NCBI GenBank assembly: GCA_951813615.1
Contig: OX638377.1
Location: 6,049,739-6,113,738, forward strand
Length of the DNA: 64,000 bases
Direction: 5' to 3'
Source of the DNA: an uncultured Latescibacterota bacterium
GTDB taxonomy: Bacteria; Latescibacterota; UBA2968; UBA8231
Part shown: positions 50,669 through 60,060 of the stretch, one piece after another
How positions within the stretch are numbered: the first letter of the stretch is position 1
Layout: every line of letters starts with the position of its first letter
The notes under the pieces: model-generated
Seen by the model: only the letters and a program-made list of their open reading frames with translations
Told to the model about the DNA's origin: nothing
Database searches by the model: none
Translations under genes and position numbers: made by a program

Positions 50669-52390
50669 TCACTTCTCCAGCCGCCGCAAAACGGGCAACA
50701 GCATATCCTCAGCCACGCGCTCCCAACTCATCTGCTGAGCCGCGGCATATCCTTCGGCAAGCAGCCTTTTGCGACCAGGCTCGCCTGCGGATAGCTGGTT
50801 GGCTAAGGCGCTGGCCACCACTTGACTTTGCAATGCTTCGGCCTGGGTGCGTTCGCGCACTCCAATCGGTTGATCGGCGCGGTCGGCCTCGTCGAGCTGG
50901 GTATAGGCCCCCTCGATAAAGCCGCCCAATCTCGCCTCGTCGGCTGCTTGGTGAACAAAGCCTCGGCAACCGCACACATCGCTGACCACGCTGATGGTGC
51001 CAGCGCTCAAGCACTCGACTTGGGAGATGCCGAAAGGCTCGTAAATCGACTGCCCGAACTCCGCGTCGCTACCTCGGCGCAAATCGGCAAATTCCGCGTC
51101 TGCCGACAGGAACGCGCCGCAGCTTTGCTGGTCCCATCCGAATTGGTTGACGAAAAGCGCTTTAACGGCGCGCGTGCGTGCATTAAAGGCGCGGACTAAA
51201 AGGTCGAATTTTAGCTCGCCGCTGCTGAGGTCGCTCTCCCCCTCGCGGTGGACCAGCGGCCAACCGTACGCGGCCATGCGCTGAACGTCCTCGGGGTCGC
51301 GGCGGCCGGTCTCAGTCGCCAACGCGATAAACAGTGCCCGTTGTCCGTGTTCCCACAGGTGGCGATCGAGGTGTTCGAGCACCAGCAAATCGCGCCACAA
51401 GCCCTTGCTCTCGACTAGGCGGGCGACATGGGTGAAGATTAGGTCCGGGGTCCAACCTAAGAGCGCGGCTCCGCTGGCCTGGACCTTTTGTCGCGCCGCT
51501 TCCCGCTCGGCTGCGGACAACTCGGCGGTTGGTACGCCGTTATACACGAGGTCGATGGGACGAGCGGCGAATTCCGGCCCGAGAAAGCGCAGCTCCTCCT
51601 CCACCCAATCGCCGACGGCGAGGACGGCGTCGAGACGCCAAGCCTGGCTGACGAGGGCGTGTTTGAAATAGCTGTCTTGCGGGCCGAATAGATCGTCGAT
51701 GTACTGGCCGTTTGCTCGCGCTTGGCGCAGCGTATTGTAAAAGGCAATATCGCGTCCGGGTCGCTCTTCCACCAAGGGTCGCACGGTAGCCACTTCGTGC
51801 GCGTAGAATAGGGTCTTACACGCCGCATCGCTCATCAGGGCTTTGAAGGCGGTACCTAGTCCCATGAATTCATGCGCCAATAGCAAGAAGGGCGCGTCCC
51901 CAACCAATGCACGCACGGCTGCGAAGCCCGGCTCGGCCAAGCGCAGGTATTGTTCGTATTCCCAGTGCTGTTCGTAGCGGTGCGATTCAAGGCCAAAGTG
52001 GAGGAACAGGTCGCGCTTGAATTGGTTCAGCCGCAGCGGCGGGCGGCTCACATCCACTAGGAGAACCTCGGGTGAGGCTCGGTGAACGTCTTGGGTCAGC
52101 AAGCGTCGGCCATAGATCAAGCGCACGCCAAACTTTCGCTCGACCGCACTGAGTTGGTCGGCGATCTCGGCGGCGCGGATGCTGCGGCTGGCGTCGTAGA
52201 GGATTTCGCCGTCCGGGCCGAGTGGTTGGGCACTGTCTGGATCGGTTAAGGGGCCGAGCAGGATGGTGCGCTGGCAATGGGCTTGGTAGCTGCGGGCGGT
52301 TATCAGGCCGCGCAGGACTGTGCCGATTCCACCGGCTTGCTGCACGGCTTCGTGCGTGACGTGGACGAGCGTGGCCATATTAAAAAACAT
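50669..52390 (-). CDS. GT-B type glycosyltransferase (glycogen synthase-like)
   Basis: 573 residues. The N-terminal VHVTHEAVQQAGGIGTVLRG resembles the nucleotide-sugar loop GGxGxVxxxL, and the C-terminal EPFGISQVECLSAGTISVVS is the EPxG motif of GT4/GT5-type enzymes. THVARLVESKGLWRD matches the conserved R-x3-KG segment. It is predicted to transfer a sugar from UDP- or GDP-sugar in the cytosol. Two ATG starts, 52390 and 52378, are possible. It is divergent from nadC. Confidence 0.85.
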   Translation of the reverse strand: MFFNMATLVHVTHEAVQQAGGIGTVLRGLITARSYQAHCQRTILLGPLTDPDSAQPLGPDGEILYDASRSIRAAEIADQLSAVERKFGVRLIYGRRLLTQDVHRASPEVLLVDVSRPPLRLNQFKRDLFLHFGLESHRYEQHWEYEQYLRLAEPGFAAVRALVGDAPFLLLAHEFMGLGTAFKALMSDAACKTLFYAHEVATVRPLVEERPGRDIAFYNTLRQARANGQYIDDLFGPQDSYFKHALVSQAWRLDAVLAVGDWVEEELRFLGPEFAARPIDLVYNGVPTAELSAAEREAARQKVQASGAALLGWTPDLIFTHVARLVESKGLWRDLLVLEHLDRHLWEHGQRALFIALATETGRRDPEDVQRMAAYGWPLVHREGESDLSSGELKFDLLVRAFNARTRAVKALFVNQFGWDQQSCGAFLSADAEFADLRRGSDAEFGQSIYEPFGISQVECLSAGTISVVSDVCGCRGFVHQAADEARLGGFIEGAYTQLDEADRADQPIGVRERTQAEALQSQVVASALANQLSAGEPGRKRLLAEGYAAAQQMSWERVAEDMLLPVLRRLEK

Positions 52391-52489
52391 AGATTGCAGG
52401 GCCTTTGCTGTCTAATGTCAGCGGCGCGATTAGACTTTGCGTACATTTGCCACACACGGTAAATCAGCAACTCTTTTTGGGGAAACAAA

Positions 52490-53359
52490 ATGGTTCCAAA
52501 CCGCTCCGCTCCGTTGCCCGCCGCCGCGTATGACCAACTCATTGACCTAGCCTTGCGGGAAGACCTCGGCGCTGTAGATGTAGCAGCCGATCTGACCGCT
52601 GCTTGGACCGTGGCGAGCGATGCCGAGGCTCGCGCTCGTATCATCGCTCGACAAGTCGGCGTCGTCGCGGGCATTGAGATTGCCCACGCGGTTTTCGCCC
52701 GTCTCGACCGGGACATTTCTGTGTGCGCCGAAGTCGCCGACGGGGACGAGGTTGCAGAAGGCCAGACTCTCGTCCGCTTGCAGGGTCGCGCGCGTTCTCT
52801 CTTGGCTGGGGAACGCACCGCGCTCAATTTCCTGCAACAGCTTTCGGGCGTGGCGACCCTGACTCAGCGCTATGTGGAGGCCCTAAGCGGCACGGCTACG
52901 CGCATTACCGACACCCGCAAAACCACGCCGGGCTGGCGGCACTTACAGAAGTGGGCCGTGCGCTTGGGCGGGGGCGTCAATCACCGCATGGGACTGTACG
53001 ACGCCGTGCTGATCAAGGAAAACCACGCCGCAGCCGCGGGCGGCGTCCGCGCTGCCATTTGCGAGGCGCGGGGCCAAGCAGCGCCGATTTACGTGGAAGC
53101 CGAAAATATCGCGGAAGTTGAGGAGGCTCTGGCGGGTGGCCCGGACCGCATCATGCTCGACAACATGGACGCGCCGACCTTGCGCCGGGCCGTAGCGCTC
53201 ATCCGCGCCGCCAATCCCGCCATTGAGATTGAGGCCACTGGCGGTTATACCTTGGCGACCGTGCGCGAGGCCGCCGCCGCTGGTGTGGACCTCATTTCGA
53301 TCGGTACTCTGACGCATTCGGCACCGGCGTTGGATTTGAGCATGCTTTTTGAGGGATAG
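52490..53359 (+). CDS. nadC: Nicotinate-nucleotide pyrophosphorylase (carboxylating)
   Basis: 289 residues of full family length. ALNFLQQLSGVATLTQRYV, DTRKTTPGWR and LGGGVNHRMGLYDAVLIKEN are the signature blocks for quinolinate and PRPP binding; MLDNMD and EATGGY complete the phosphate-binding site. It makes NaMN from quinolinate in NAD synthesis. About 100 bp upstream separate it from the divergent glycosyltransferase. Confidence 0.97.
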   Translation: MVPNRSAPLPAAAYDQLIDLALREDLGAVDVAADLTAAWTVASDAEARARIIARQVGVVAGIEIAHAVFARLDRDISVCAEVADGDEVAEGQTLVRLQGRARSLLAGERTALNFLQQLSGVATLTQRYVEALSGTATRITDTRKTTPGWRHLQKWAVRLGGGVNHRMGLYDAVLIKENHAAAAGGVRAAICEARGQAAPIYVEAENIAEVEEALAGGPDRIMLDNMDAPTLRRAVALIRAANPAIEIEATGGYTLATVREAAAAGVDLISIGTLTHSAPALDLSMLFEG

Positions 53360-53374
53360 GTAGTGATCGGATAA

Positions 53375-53848
53375 TTAATCGTCTCGCCACTTGCAATAGG
53401 GATTGCACACGAGGTTGACGTTGTAATAGCGTGGATCGTCCGATACTTCGACGCCGGCCCAAGGCGGCTTCTCCACGACTTCGTCCTGGCTGTTCAACTC
53501 GACTTCGGCGAGTACCAACCCCTCGTTTTCTCCAGAAAATACGTCGATGGTCCAGACCTTATCCGCCCAAGGCAAAGTATAGCGCGTCTTTTCGATATGG
53601 GGCCGCTGACACAGGGTCGCTAGGATGCTCTCGGCGTCTTGGCGCGGGATTTCGTATTCGTACTCGCGGCGCGCGATGCCGCTAGTCGCTCCCTTGAGCG
53701 TGAGTACCGCCCGCTCGCCCTCGATCCGCACGCGCACTACGCCGCCGTCTTGGATGGGAATGTAGCCCTGCCGAAAGGCGACGCCTGCTAGCTGGTCGAG
53801 GCAAGAGCGATCGGTTACGAGGTACTTGCGCTCGATTTCCCAGGACAT
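53375..53848 (-). CDS. CYTH domain protein
   Basis: 157 residues. The ExExK signature (EIERKYLV) opens the protein, and successive basic and acidic strand motifs (VRVRIEGERAVLTLKG, RREYEYEIP, EKTRYTLP, LAEVEL) line the triphosphate tunnel. CYTH proteins hydrolyse or bind triphosphates such as tripolyphosphate or are class IV adenylate cyclases. Length and charge favour a triphosphatase. ATG 53848 chosen; a GTG just upstream is possible. Last gene of a four-gene minus-strand cluster. Confidence 0.9.
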   Translation of the reverse strand: MSWEIERKYLVTDRSCLDQLAGVAFRQGYIPIQDGGVVRVRIEGERAVLTLKGATSGIARREYEYEIPRQDAESILATLCQRPHIEKTRYTLPWADKVWTIDVFSGENEGLVLAEVELNSQDEVVEKPPWAGVEVSDDPRYYNVNLVCNPYCKWRDD

Positions 53849-53851
53849 CAC

Positions 53852-53947
53852 TTAGGCGGAGAGGACGCGGTCGATGAAGCTGTGTCGCTCTAGCTCCACG
53901 GAGATGTAGCGAATGCGGCAGCCGACAAGCCGCTCGATTATGGTCAT
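53852..53947 (-). CDS. 31-residue coupled small ORF
   Basis: Begins at the ATG that overlaps the L7Ae-like stop by 4 bp (ATGA) and reads MTIIERLVGCRIRYISVELE then RHSFIDRVLSA, ending TAA. It is 3 bp from the CYTH ATG. The tight coupling on both sides argues that it is translated, either as a small protein or as a coupling ORF for the CYTH gene. No family recognised. Confidence 0.4.
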   Translation of the reverse strand: MTIIERLVGCRIRYISVELERHSFIDRVLSA

Positions 53948-54273
53948 GGCGTGTGCTCCTCTATGTGCTTGGACAACCCACGGGCCAAATCGCCGCGCAA
54001 GACGCCGATCACTTGGGCGTCCTCGCGGCCAAAGCCCTGAGTCAGCACTTCCATTGCCTGTACTTGAAAGACGCGCGTACCCCCGCGTTCTAAGCGAGCT
54101 AATTCGCGCAACGTCCGCTGCGCTAGATCGCTGCTGGCAAAGACAAAGGCCAGCTCCTTGGCGCGGCGCACAGCCGACAGGCCAACGACCGTGGCCCCAG
54201 AGCGGCAACCGATCCCCAAGAGCGAGGACAGTTGCGCAGTTGGGTTGAGGCGGGGCAGTTCCTGCTCAGACAA
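53944..54273 (-). CDS. L7Ae/YlxQ-like RNA-binding protein (tentative)
   Basis: 109 residues. LSSLLGIGCRSGATVVGLSA, then AVRRAKELAFVFASSDLAQR, and near the C-terminus GREDAQVIGVLRGDLARGL follow the pattern of bacterial L7Ae/L30e-like proteins such as YlxQ (LLGLARRAGKxxxG, LVLLASDxSxxT, VGVxDxxFA). These bind kink-turn RNA. It has an extra N-terminal segment. Start ATG 54273 lies within the end of the oxidoreductase gene (8-bp overlap). Confidence 0.6.
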   Translation of the reverse strand: MSEQELPRLNPTAQLSSLLGIGCRSGATVVGLSAVRRAKELAFVFASSDLAQRTLRELARLERGGTRVFQVQAMEVLTQGFGREDAQVIGVLRGDLARGLSKHIEEHTP

Positions 54274-55285
54274 AGGCTGGCGTGATGGGCACCGACCCGC
54301 GTGCCGCCGAAATGTTGGCTGCTTCGAGCACGCCGATTACCCGGCCCGCGGATTCAGGGGTAATGACGAGGTCGGCACGGCCCCGCAAATGCGCGAAAAT
54401 GTTTTCGTAGTACGCGTCCCAATTGGACTCGGCGAAGGGCACCTCGGTGCTCATTTGGCGGTCGTTGATCATCGTCTTGACGAGGTATTTGCCGCCCGTA
54501 TCCTCGATTGCTCCCTTCGTACCCAGCACCCGCCAGCGCGGCCGCGGACTCATCGACAGGTTGGACATGGTCAGGGTGACGGTGCAGCCGCTGTGGAAGC
54601 GCAGCGTGTATTCGGAGTGGTCCTCATTGTCGTATTTTTTCCACGCGGGATTTTTGACTTGATAGCCGCTGACCGAGGCGATTTTTTCCGGGACGATATT
54701 CAAAATCCAATCCGTAAAATGCGCCCCCCAGTCGTAGATGGCCCCGCCGGATATTTTGCGGTTGGCGCGCCACCAAGTTCCCTGCTCGCCGTAGCCGTAA
54801 AATCCGGCCTCGATGCGGAAGACGGGACCGATGATTTGCTCTTTGAGAATTAGATCGCGCAGCACTACAAAGTCGCCGTCCCAGCGCCGGTTGTGAAACG
54901 TTGAGATCAGGACCTTGTTCTTCTTGGCCGCTGCCTGCATGCGCTTGACTTCGGCGCTGGTGATGGCGAGGGGCTTCTCGCAAACTACGTGGACCCCGGC
55001 ATTGAGGCACTGCACCGCCAGCTTGGCGTGCGTGTTGTGCGGGGTGATGATCGTCACCAAGTCCAAGTTCGCATTCCGCAGCATGGAGCCGACGCGGCCG
55101 TAGGTCTTGATGCCGGGGAAGTGCTCTTCGGCTACTTGACGCCGTTCGGGATCTAGCTCGCAAACAGCGGCCACTTCTACGCCCTCGTTTTTGGCCATAG
55201 AGGTCAAGTGCAACTGACCCATGTTGAACGCACCGCCGTAGCCTATGACACCGACGCGGAAGTGCTCCTGTTTTTTTGCTGCCAC
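54266..55285 (-). CDS. Gfo/Idh/MocA family oxidoreductase
   Basis: 339 residues. VGVIGYGGAFNMGQLH is the dinucleotide loop, HVVCEKPLAI carries the EKP Lys, and GAIYDWGAHFTDWIL the active-site Asp-His region. GTG start at 55285 preceded by AGAGGAG. The protein is a NAD(P)-dependent sugar or polyol dehydrogenase; the substrate is unknown. It heads the cluster with the L7Ae-like, 31-codon and CYTH genes, by overlap. Confidence 0.92.
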   Translation of the reverse strand: MAAKKQEHFRVGVIGYGGAFNMGQLHLTSMAKNEGVEVAAVCELDPERRQVAEEHFPGIKTYGRVGSMLRNANLDLVTIITPHNTHAKLAVQCLNAGVHVVCEKPLAITSAEVKRMQAAAKKNKVLISTFHNRRWDGDFVVLRDLILKEQIIGPVFRIEAGFYGYGEQGTWWRANRKISGGAIYDWGAHFTDWILNIVPEKIASVSGYQVKNPAWKKYDNEDHSEYTLRFHSGCTVTLTMSNLSMSPRPRWRVLGTKGAIEDTGGKYLVKTMINDRQMSTEVPFAESNWDAYYENIFAHLRGRADLVITPESAGRVIGVLEAANISAARGSVPITPAFV

Positions 55286-55434
55286 AATGTGCTCCTCTGT
55301 TTAAGGTTTGAAGCCGCGAATCTGCAAAATGCCGCTGTGCGCGTCAATGCGGTGGGTTTGTCCGCGTCCTAGTCTTTTAATATGTTGAACGGAACGAAAT
55401 TGTCCTCTACGCAGTTAAAACCCTTCATAGACAG

Positions 55435-58400
55435 ATGGAAACAAGACTAACGAGAAAAGACCTCGCCTTCATCGGCGGTTGCGTGCTCGTTGCCGCCGTT
55501 AGTTTGGCCGTTGGGATCCACTACTTCTACCAAGCCTTTCCCGAAGCCTCAATCGACTTCCGCGTCACCCGCGACGAGGCCAAGGAGCAGGCGGCTGATT
55601 TTATCGCTGCTCGCGGATTCGACCTCGCCGACTACCGCCACAGCGCCATTTTCCGCTACGATAATCAGACCAAGACCTTCCTCGAACGCGAGTTGGGTCT
55701 GGAGGGGGCCACGCAGGTCATTGGCGATCCCGTGCAATTGTGGCGCTGGAGCAACCGCTGGGTGCGGGAGCTGGAAAAGGAGGAGTTCCAGGCCACGGTT
55801 ACGACGTCTGGCGAGCTCGTCAGTTTTAGCCATCTGATTGAGGAAGAAGCACCCGGCGCGAGCTTGGAAGAAGCCGAAGCCCGCCGCTTGGCCGAGACCT
55901 TTCTGACCAGCGAGCTTGGCCGCGATCTCGCCGCGCTCGAATTCGTAGAAGTCCAGACTCAGGAACGACCTAACCGCATCGACCACACCTTTAACTGGAA
56001 GCTGCGCGACTTCGCCGTTGGCGATGCTCACTACCGCTTCTACGTGCGCCTGCAAGGCGACCAGATCGGCGGCTTTGGCGAGTATCTCAAAATCCCCGAG
56101 GCTTGGGAGCGCGACTTCGCCGAGTTGCGGTCGAAAAATGAAACCACGGGCTTGGTGGCCGGGACCTTACTCATCCTAACCATACTGGCGATGCTGGTTT
56201 CGTTCTTTAGCGGCGTCCGCGCCCGCGACATCCGCTGGAAGACCGCGGCGATTTTCGGGGCCATCGCCACCGTATTGACGCTGCTGGCCGAACTCAACAA
56301 CCTGCCGCTGACCTCGTTCAACTACGATACGACCGATACCTACGGGTCTTTTCTGACGGGACAGTTGCTCAACAGTCTGTTCGCTGCTGCCGCCCAAGGC
56401 ATCCTCATCTTCTTTCTCACGGCCGCGGCTGAACCTTTGTACCGCCGCTACTGCGCGGACCAAATCCAGATTGGGGGCCAGTTTACGCCAGCGGGCCTGC
56501 GCACGAAGCGCTTTCTCCTCGGCACTATTCTCGGCTTGGCCATGACCCCCGCCTTCTTGGCCTACCAAGTCCTCTTTTATATCACGGCCGAACAGTTGGT
56601 CGGCGCTTGGGGCCCGGCGGACATTCCCTACAGCGAGATGGTCAACACGTATATCCCGTGGATCATGGTACTGTTGATCGGCTTCATGCCCGCGGTCTCC
56701 GAGGAGTTTATATCTCGGGCGTTTTCGATTCCCTTCCTGCACAAATACCTCAAGTTCCGCTGGGTTGCGGTCGTCGTCGCGGGCCTTATATGGGGATTTG
56801 CTCATGCCAACTACCCGCAGCAGCCCTTTTACATTCGCGGCATTGAGGTGGGCATCGCCGGTATTGTCGTCGGCTATATTTTCCTTCGCTTTGGGATTCT
56901 CGCCCCGCTCGTATGGCACTACACGATTGACGCTCTGTACACGTCCCTAATTCTCTTCCGGTCTTCCAATAGTTACTTCGTCGTTTCAGCGGCCTTGTCG
57001 GCGGGTCTGATGCTCCTGCCCTTGGCAGTAGCGCTCGTCCTCTACCTGCGGCAGCGCCGTTTTGCCGACCCAACGCCCTTGCTCAACAAAAGCGCTGCGC
57101 CTGCCGCCTCGGAAGCCACCCCGAACGAGCCTACAGCGCAACAGCCCGCCGCTCCGGCCCCCACGTTTGCCTATATCCCGCTGTCGAAACGACGCCTAGG
57201 TTGGGCCGCCGCGGTGGTCGTGGTCTCGCTCGGTTTTTTCGCCCTCGAATACGAGAAGCCGCTCGACTTTGTCGATGTCCGCCTGACTCAGGGCGAGGCT
57301 GAGGCCAAGGCTATTGAGCATCTAGAGGCGACCGGTGCGGATCCCTCGGCATACGAGGTGGTCACCTATTATCAAAACCAACCGGACGCGATGGCGATTC
57401 GCTATATCTTAGAGCGAGACTCAGTGGCCGTGGTCAATCGCCTATACCAAGAAGATCTGTTGGCCAGCTTGTGGGTGACGCGCTTTTTCCGTTACGGAGA
57501 AAAGGAGGAATACAGAGTCGCCGTCCATCCGGAAGATGGTTCCCTCTACAGCATAAACCACCTGCTGGCCGAAGAGGCCGAGGGTGCGGACCTCGAAGAG
57601 GCACAAGCGCAGGCAATAGCTGTCGAGCACCTGCGTTCTTTCGGCCTCGATCCCGAGCGCTTGGACCTGAAGGAAGCCTCTTCAGAAAAGCTGCCCAACC
57701 GTCGCGATCACCGCTTCGTCTTTGAAGCTGTCGAGGGCGACGTGCGCAACGTCGATGAGTTGCGCTATCGAGTGCGGGTCAACGTCGCCGGCGACGAGCC
57801 GGTTTCTGTCTATCGCTTCCTCAAAGTGCCCGAGGATTGGCAGCGTACTCGCCAAGAGAGCACCACGCTCAAAACCGCGCTTTCCGGTCTGCTCATCGTC
57901 TTAATTGCCGCGGTGGTGATCCACGGCCTGTGGCTGCTCGTGCGCCGCGTGCGGAACGAGGGCCTAGTTTGGGCACCGCTGATCAAAATCGCCGCGGTTG
58001 GCGCGGCCTTTTTCTTATTCGACTTTCTCAATGGCCTGTCGGTTGTCGAACGCGCCTACGATACCCGTCTTACGCTGTCGATCTTTACCATCACCCAGAT
58101 ACTCGGCTTCATCTTGGGCGGGTTGGGGATCGGCTTGGCGATTCTCGCGGCCCTCGGCTTGGCCACTAGTCTCTATCCAGACTGGCCGGCGCGTCTGCGG
58201 GCTGCGCGGCGCGTGCCCGAATTCCGCGATGCTGTCGTCGGGGTCGCGCTGATCCTAGTCGCCAGAGAGGCATGGCAGCACTTGCGCGGCTACGTGGAGA
58301 GCCGATTCATTGCCTCCGACCCGAGTCTCGGCTTTGGGCTACCCTCTGGATTGGACCAGTATTTGCCCTTTTGGAACTCCCTGTCCGACGGTGTAATGGG

Positions 58401-58788
58401 GGCGATCTTCGTCCCGATTGTCGCGGGCTTGGTGCTCTACTATAGCCGCGTCGTAATAAAAAAGCGGCTCTACGCAGTCGTGGCGGGATTGGGGGTGGGC
58501 TTGATTATGTCTGGTAGCAATGCCGCCCACTTCGACGAGTTCCTCTTTGAGTTGTTGACGTTTGTCACTAGCATTGGCTTCGTCGTCGCTGTAATCGTCT
58601 TGCTCTTGCGGAACAACCTCCTTGCGTACGCGCTATTGGGGTTTGCCTCGGTTTTTTCGGCGGTTAAGAGCCTTGGTGCGCTGTCCGCGCCGACCTATCA
58701 GTTGCAAGCCGGCATTCTGTTGCTGCTGACTCTTCTGGTGATTGTCTGCTTGTGGTGGCGTTTGGGCACTGAGCGCGAGGCGTCCTAA
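55435..58788 (+). CDS. CPBP-family intramembrane protease with internal duplication
   Basis: 1117 residues, polytopic. After an N-terminal membrane segment, a periplasmic region (about 40-230) is followed by the Abi/CPBP domain with EExxxR (E423-E424, R428 in SEEFISRAF), the GFAH His at 457 and WHYT with His495, the residues of this metal-independent/glutamate protease family. Residues about 590-820 repeat the 20-230 soluble region (compare EEEAPGASLEEAEARRLAE with EEAEGADLEEAQAQAIAVE, and YLKIPEAWERDF with FLKVPEDWQRTR), and then a second membrane domain follows that lacks the EExxxR and His motifs. CPBP proteins process prenylated or peptide substrates, and some give bacteriocin immunity. 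Confidence 0.87.
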   Translation: METRLTRKDLAFIGGCVLVAAVSLAVGIHYFYQAFPEASIDFRVTRDEAKEQAADFIAARGFDLADYRHSAIFRYDNQTKTFLERELGLEGATQVIGDPVQLWRWSNRWVRELEKEEFQATVTTSGELVSFSHLIEEEAPGASLEEAEARRLAETFLTSELGRDLAALEFVEVQTQERPNRIDHTFNWKLRDFAVGDAHYRFYVRLQGDQIGGFGEYLKIPEAWERDFAELRSKNETTGLVAGTLLILTILAMLVSFFSGVRARDIRWKTAAIFGAIATVLTLLAELNNLPLTSFNYDTTDTYGSFLTGQLLNSLFAAAAQGILIFFLTAAAEPLYRRYCADQIQIGGQFTPAGLRTKRFLLGTILGLAMTPAFLAYQVLFYITAEQLVGAWGPADIPYSEMVNTYIPWIMVLLIGFMPAVSEEFISRAFSIPFLHKYLKFRWVAVVVAGLIWGFAHANYPQQPFYIRGIEVGIAGIVVGYIFLRFGILAPLVWHYTIDALYTSLILFRSSNSYFVVSAALSAGLMLLPLAVALVLYLRQRRFADPTPLLNKSAAPAASEATPNEPTAQQPAAPAPTFAYIPLSKRRLGWAAAVVVVSLGFFALEYEKPLDFVDVRLTQGEAEAKAIEHLEATGADPSAYEVVTYYQNQPDAMAIRYILERDSVAVVNRLYQEDLLASLWVTRFFRYGEKEEYRVAVHPEDGSLYSINHLLAEEAEGADLEEAQAQAIAVEHLRSFGLDPERLDLKEASSEKLPNRRDHRFVFEAVEGDVRNVDELRYRVRVNVAGDEPVSVYRFLKVPEDWQRTRQESTTLKTALSGLLIVLIAAVVIHGLWLLVRRVRNEGLVWAPLIKIAAVGAAFFLFDFLNGLSVVERAYDTRLTLSIFTITQILGFILGGLGIGLAILAALGLATSLYPDWPARLRAARRVPEFRDAVVGVALILVAREAWQHLRGYVESRFIASDPSLGFGLPSGLDQYLPFWNSLSDGVMGAIFVPIVAGLVLYYSRVVIKKRLYAVVAGLGVGLIMSGSNAAHFDEFLFELLTFVTSIGFVVAVIVLLLRNNLLAYALLGFASVFSAVKSLGALSAPTYQLQAGILLLLTLLVIVCLWWRLGTEREAS

Positions 58789-58794
58789 AGCGGG

Positions 58795-60045
58795 ATGATG
58801 GAGCTTATTTCCTACGCCGTCCTGCTGTGGGCATCGTTTGAGCGCCTAGTAGCGGGGATTCCGCGCTTCCTCATCTTTGCCACGGCGACGTACGTCCTCC
58901 TCTATTTTACAACGCTGGCTTTGGTCGCTGGGGTGCATCGGCACTGGTGGCGCGTCACTTGGTTCCGCCGCCTGTTCTACTGGCAGTTTCCCGTGGCCCT
59001 ATTGGGCGCGGTGTTCCGCGTCCTGAGTCGCTACTACGATGTGCCTTGGCTGTGGGCTATCGGCACGAGCCTGTTCTCGGCCCTTACTCTTTACCTCGGG
59101 GCCTTCTTCATCGCCGCCCTGCTCATGACGCCGGTCGTCGTGGGCATCTCGCTCTGCGACCGCTTGCGGCAAGGAGGGACGGAAGGGCCTAGCTCGTTTG
59201 AGCGGCGGCGCTTCCTCAGCCGCGGTCTCGCTGTGGTGCCTGCTCTTGGGGCGGTGGGTGTCAGCCACGGCATCTACACTTCCTACACTCGCACGCGGAT
59301 GCCCACGGTGCCGCTCCGCTATGCCGACCTGCCCGCCGAGCTAGAGGGCTTGAAGATTCTCCATCTGAGCGACATCCACATCGGGCCGTACATTCAGCTT
59401 GCTGACCTCGAAGCCCTGCTTGCGCGCGCGGCTCAAGCCGCACCGGATCTAATTGCGATCACCGGCGATGTATGCGACCACAATCCAGATTACTTGGCGA
59501 CTTTGCGCCTGATCGAAAGCGTGCCGACTCGGTTTGGAGCTTACGCCAGCTTGGGCAACCACGAGTACATGCGCGGCATTCGCCGGATCCGTCGGCACTT
59601 TGACCAGACTGAGATTCCCTTGCTCGTGAACGAAGGGCTGACGGTGCCTGTGGGCGCGGCGACTCTGTACCTCGGCGGGGTTGACGACCCGCGCTTCCTG
59701 CGCAGCCCGGCGTCTTACGCGCAACTCCGCAACTCAGTGGAACAGGCCGTAAGCGTGTCGCCGAGCGATGCCTTCACCGTGCTGCTGAGCCACCGCTCGC
59801 AAGCCCTCGACTACGCCGCACCCCTCGGCGGCACCGACTTGATTCTGGCCGGTCACACGCATGGTTTTCAGCTAGGCATGGCTGGCCGCAGCTTTTTTGA
59901 GCCGTTCTTTCCTGAACGGTACATTTGGGGGCATTACGAAAAGGGCCGCACTCAGCTCTACACCACGGCCGGGGTTGGGCACTGGCTGCCCTTTCGCTTC
60001 GGCTGCCCGCCCGAGGCCCCGATCATCACCCTCCACCGAGCTTAA
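58795..60045 (+). CDS. Membrane-anchored metallophosphoesterase (YkuE/YaeI-like)
   Basis: 416 residues. Four hydrophobic segments occupy about 1-125, then a segment FERRRFLSRGLAVVPALGA resembling a twin-arginine-type region, and the phosphoesterase domain from about 180: LSDIHIG, ITGDVCDHNPD, SLGNHEYM, LLSHRSQ and ILAGHTHGFQLG. This motif set matches the YkuE family of phosphatases acting on lipids or UDP-linked sugars at the membrane. It follows the CPBP gene by 6 bp. Confidence 0.9.
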   Translation: MMELISYAVLLWASFERLVAGIPRFLIFATATYVLLYFTTLALVAGVHRHWWRVTWFRRLFYWQFPVALLGAVFRVLSRYYDVPWLWAIGTSLFSALTLYLGAFFIAALLMTPVVVGISLCDRLRQGGTEGPSSFERRRFLSRGLAVVPALGAVGVSHGIYTSYTRTRMPTVPLRYADLPAELEGLKILHLSDIHIGPYIQLADLEALLARAAQAAPDLIAITGDVCDHNPDYLATLRLIESVPTRFGAYASLGNHEYMRGIRRIRRHFDQTEIPLLVNEGLTVPVGAATLYLGGVDDPRFLRSPASYAQLRNSVEQAVSVSPSDAFTVLLSHRSQALDYAAPLGGTDLILAGHTHGFQLGMAGRSFFEPFFPERYIWGHYEKGRTQLYTTAGVGHWLPFRFGCPPEAPIITLHRA

Positions 60046-60060
60046 AGAAAGGAGCGCACC

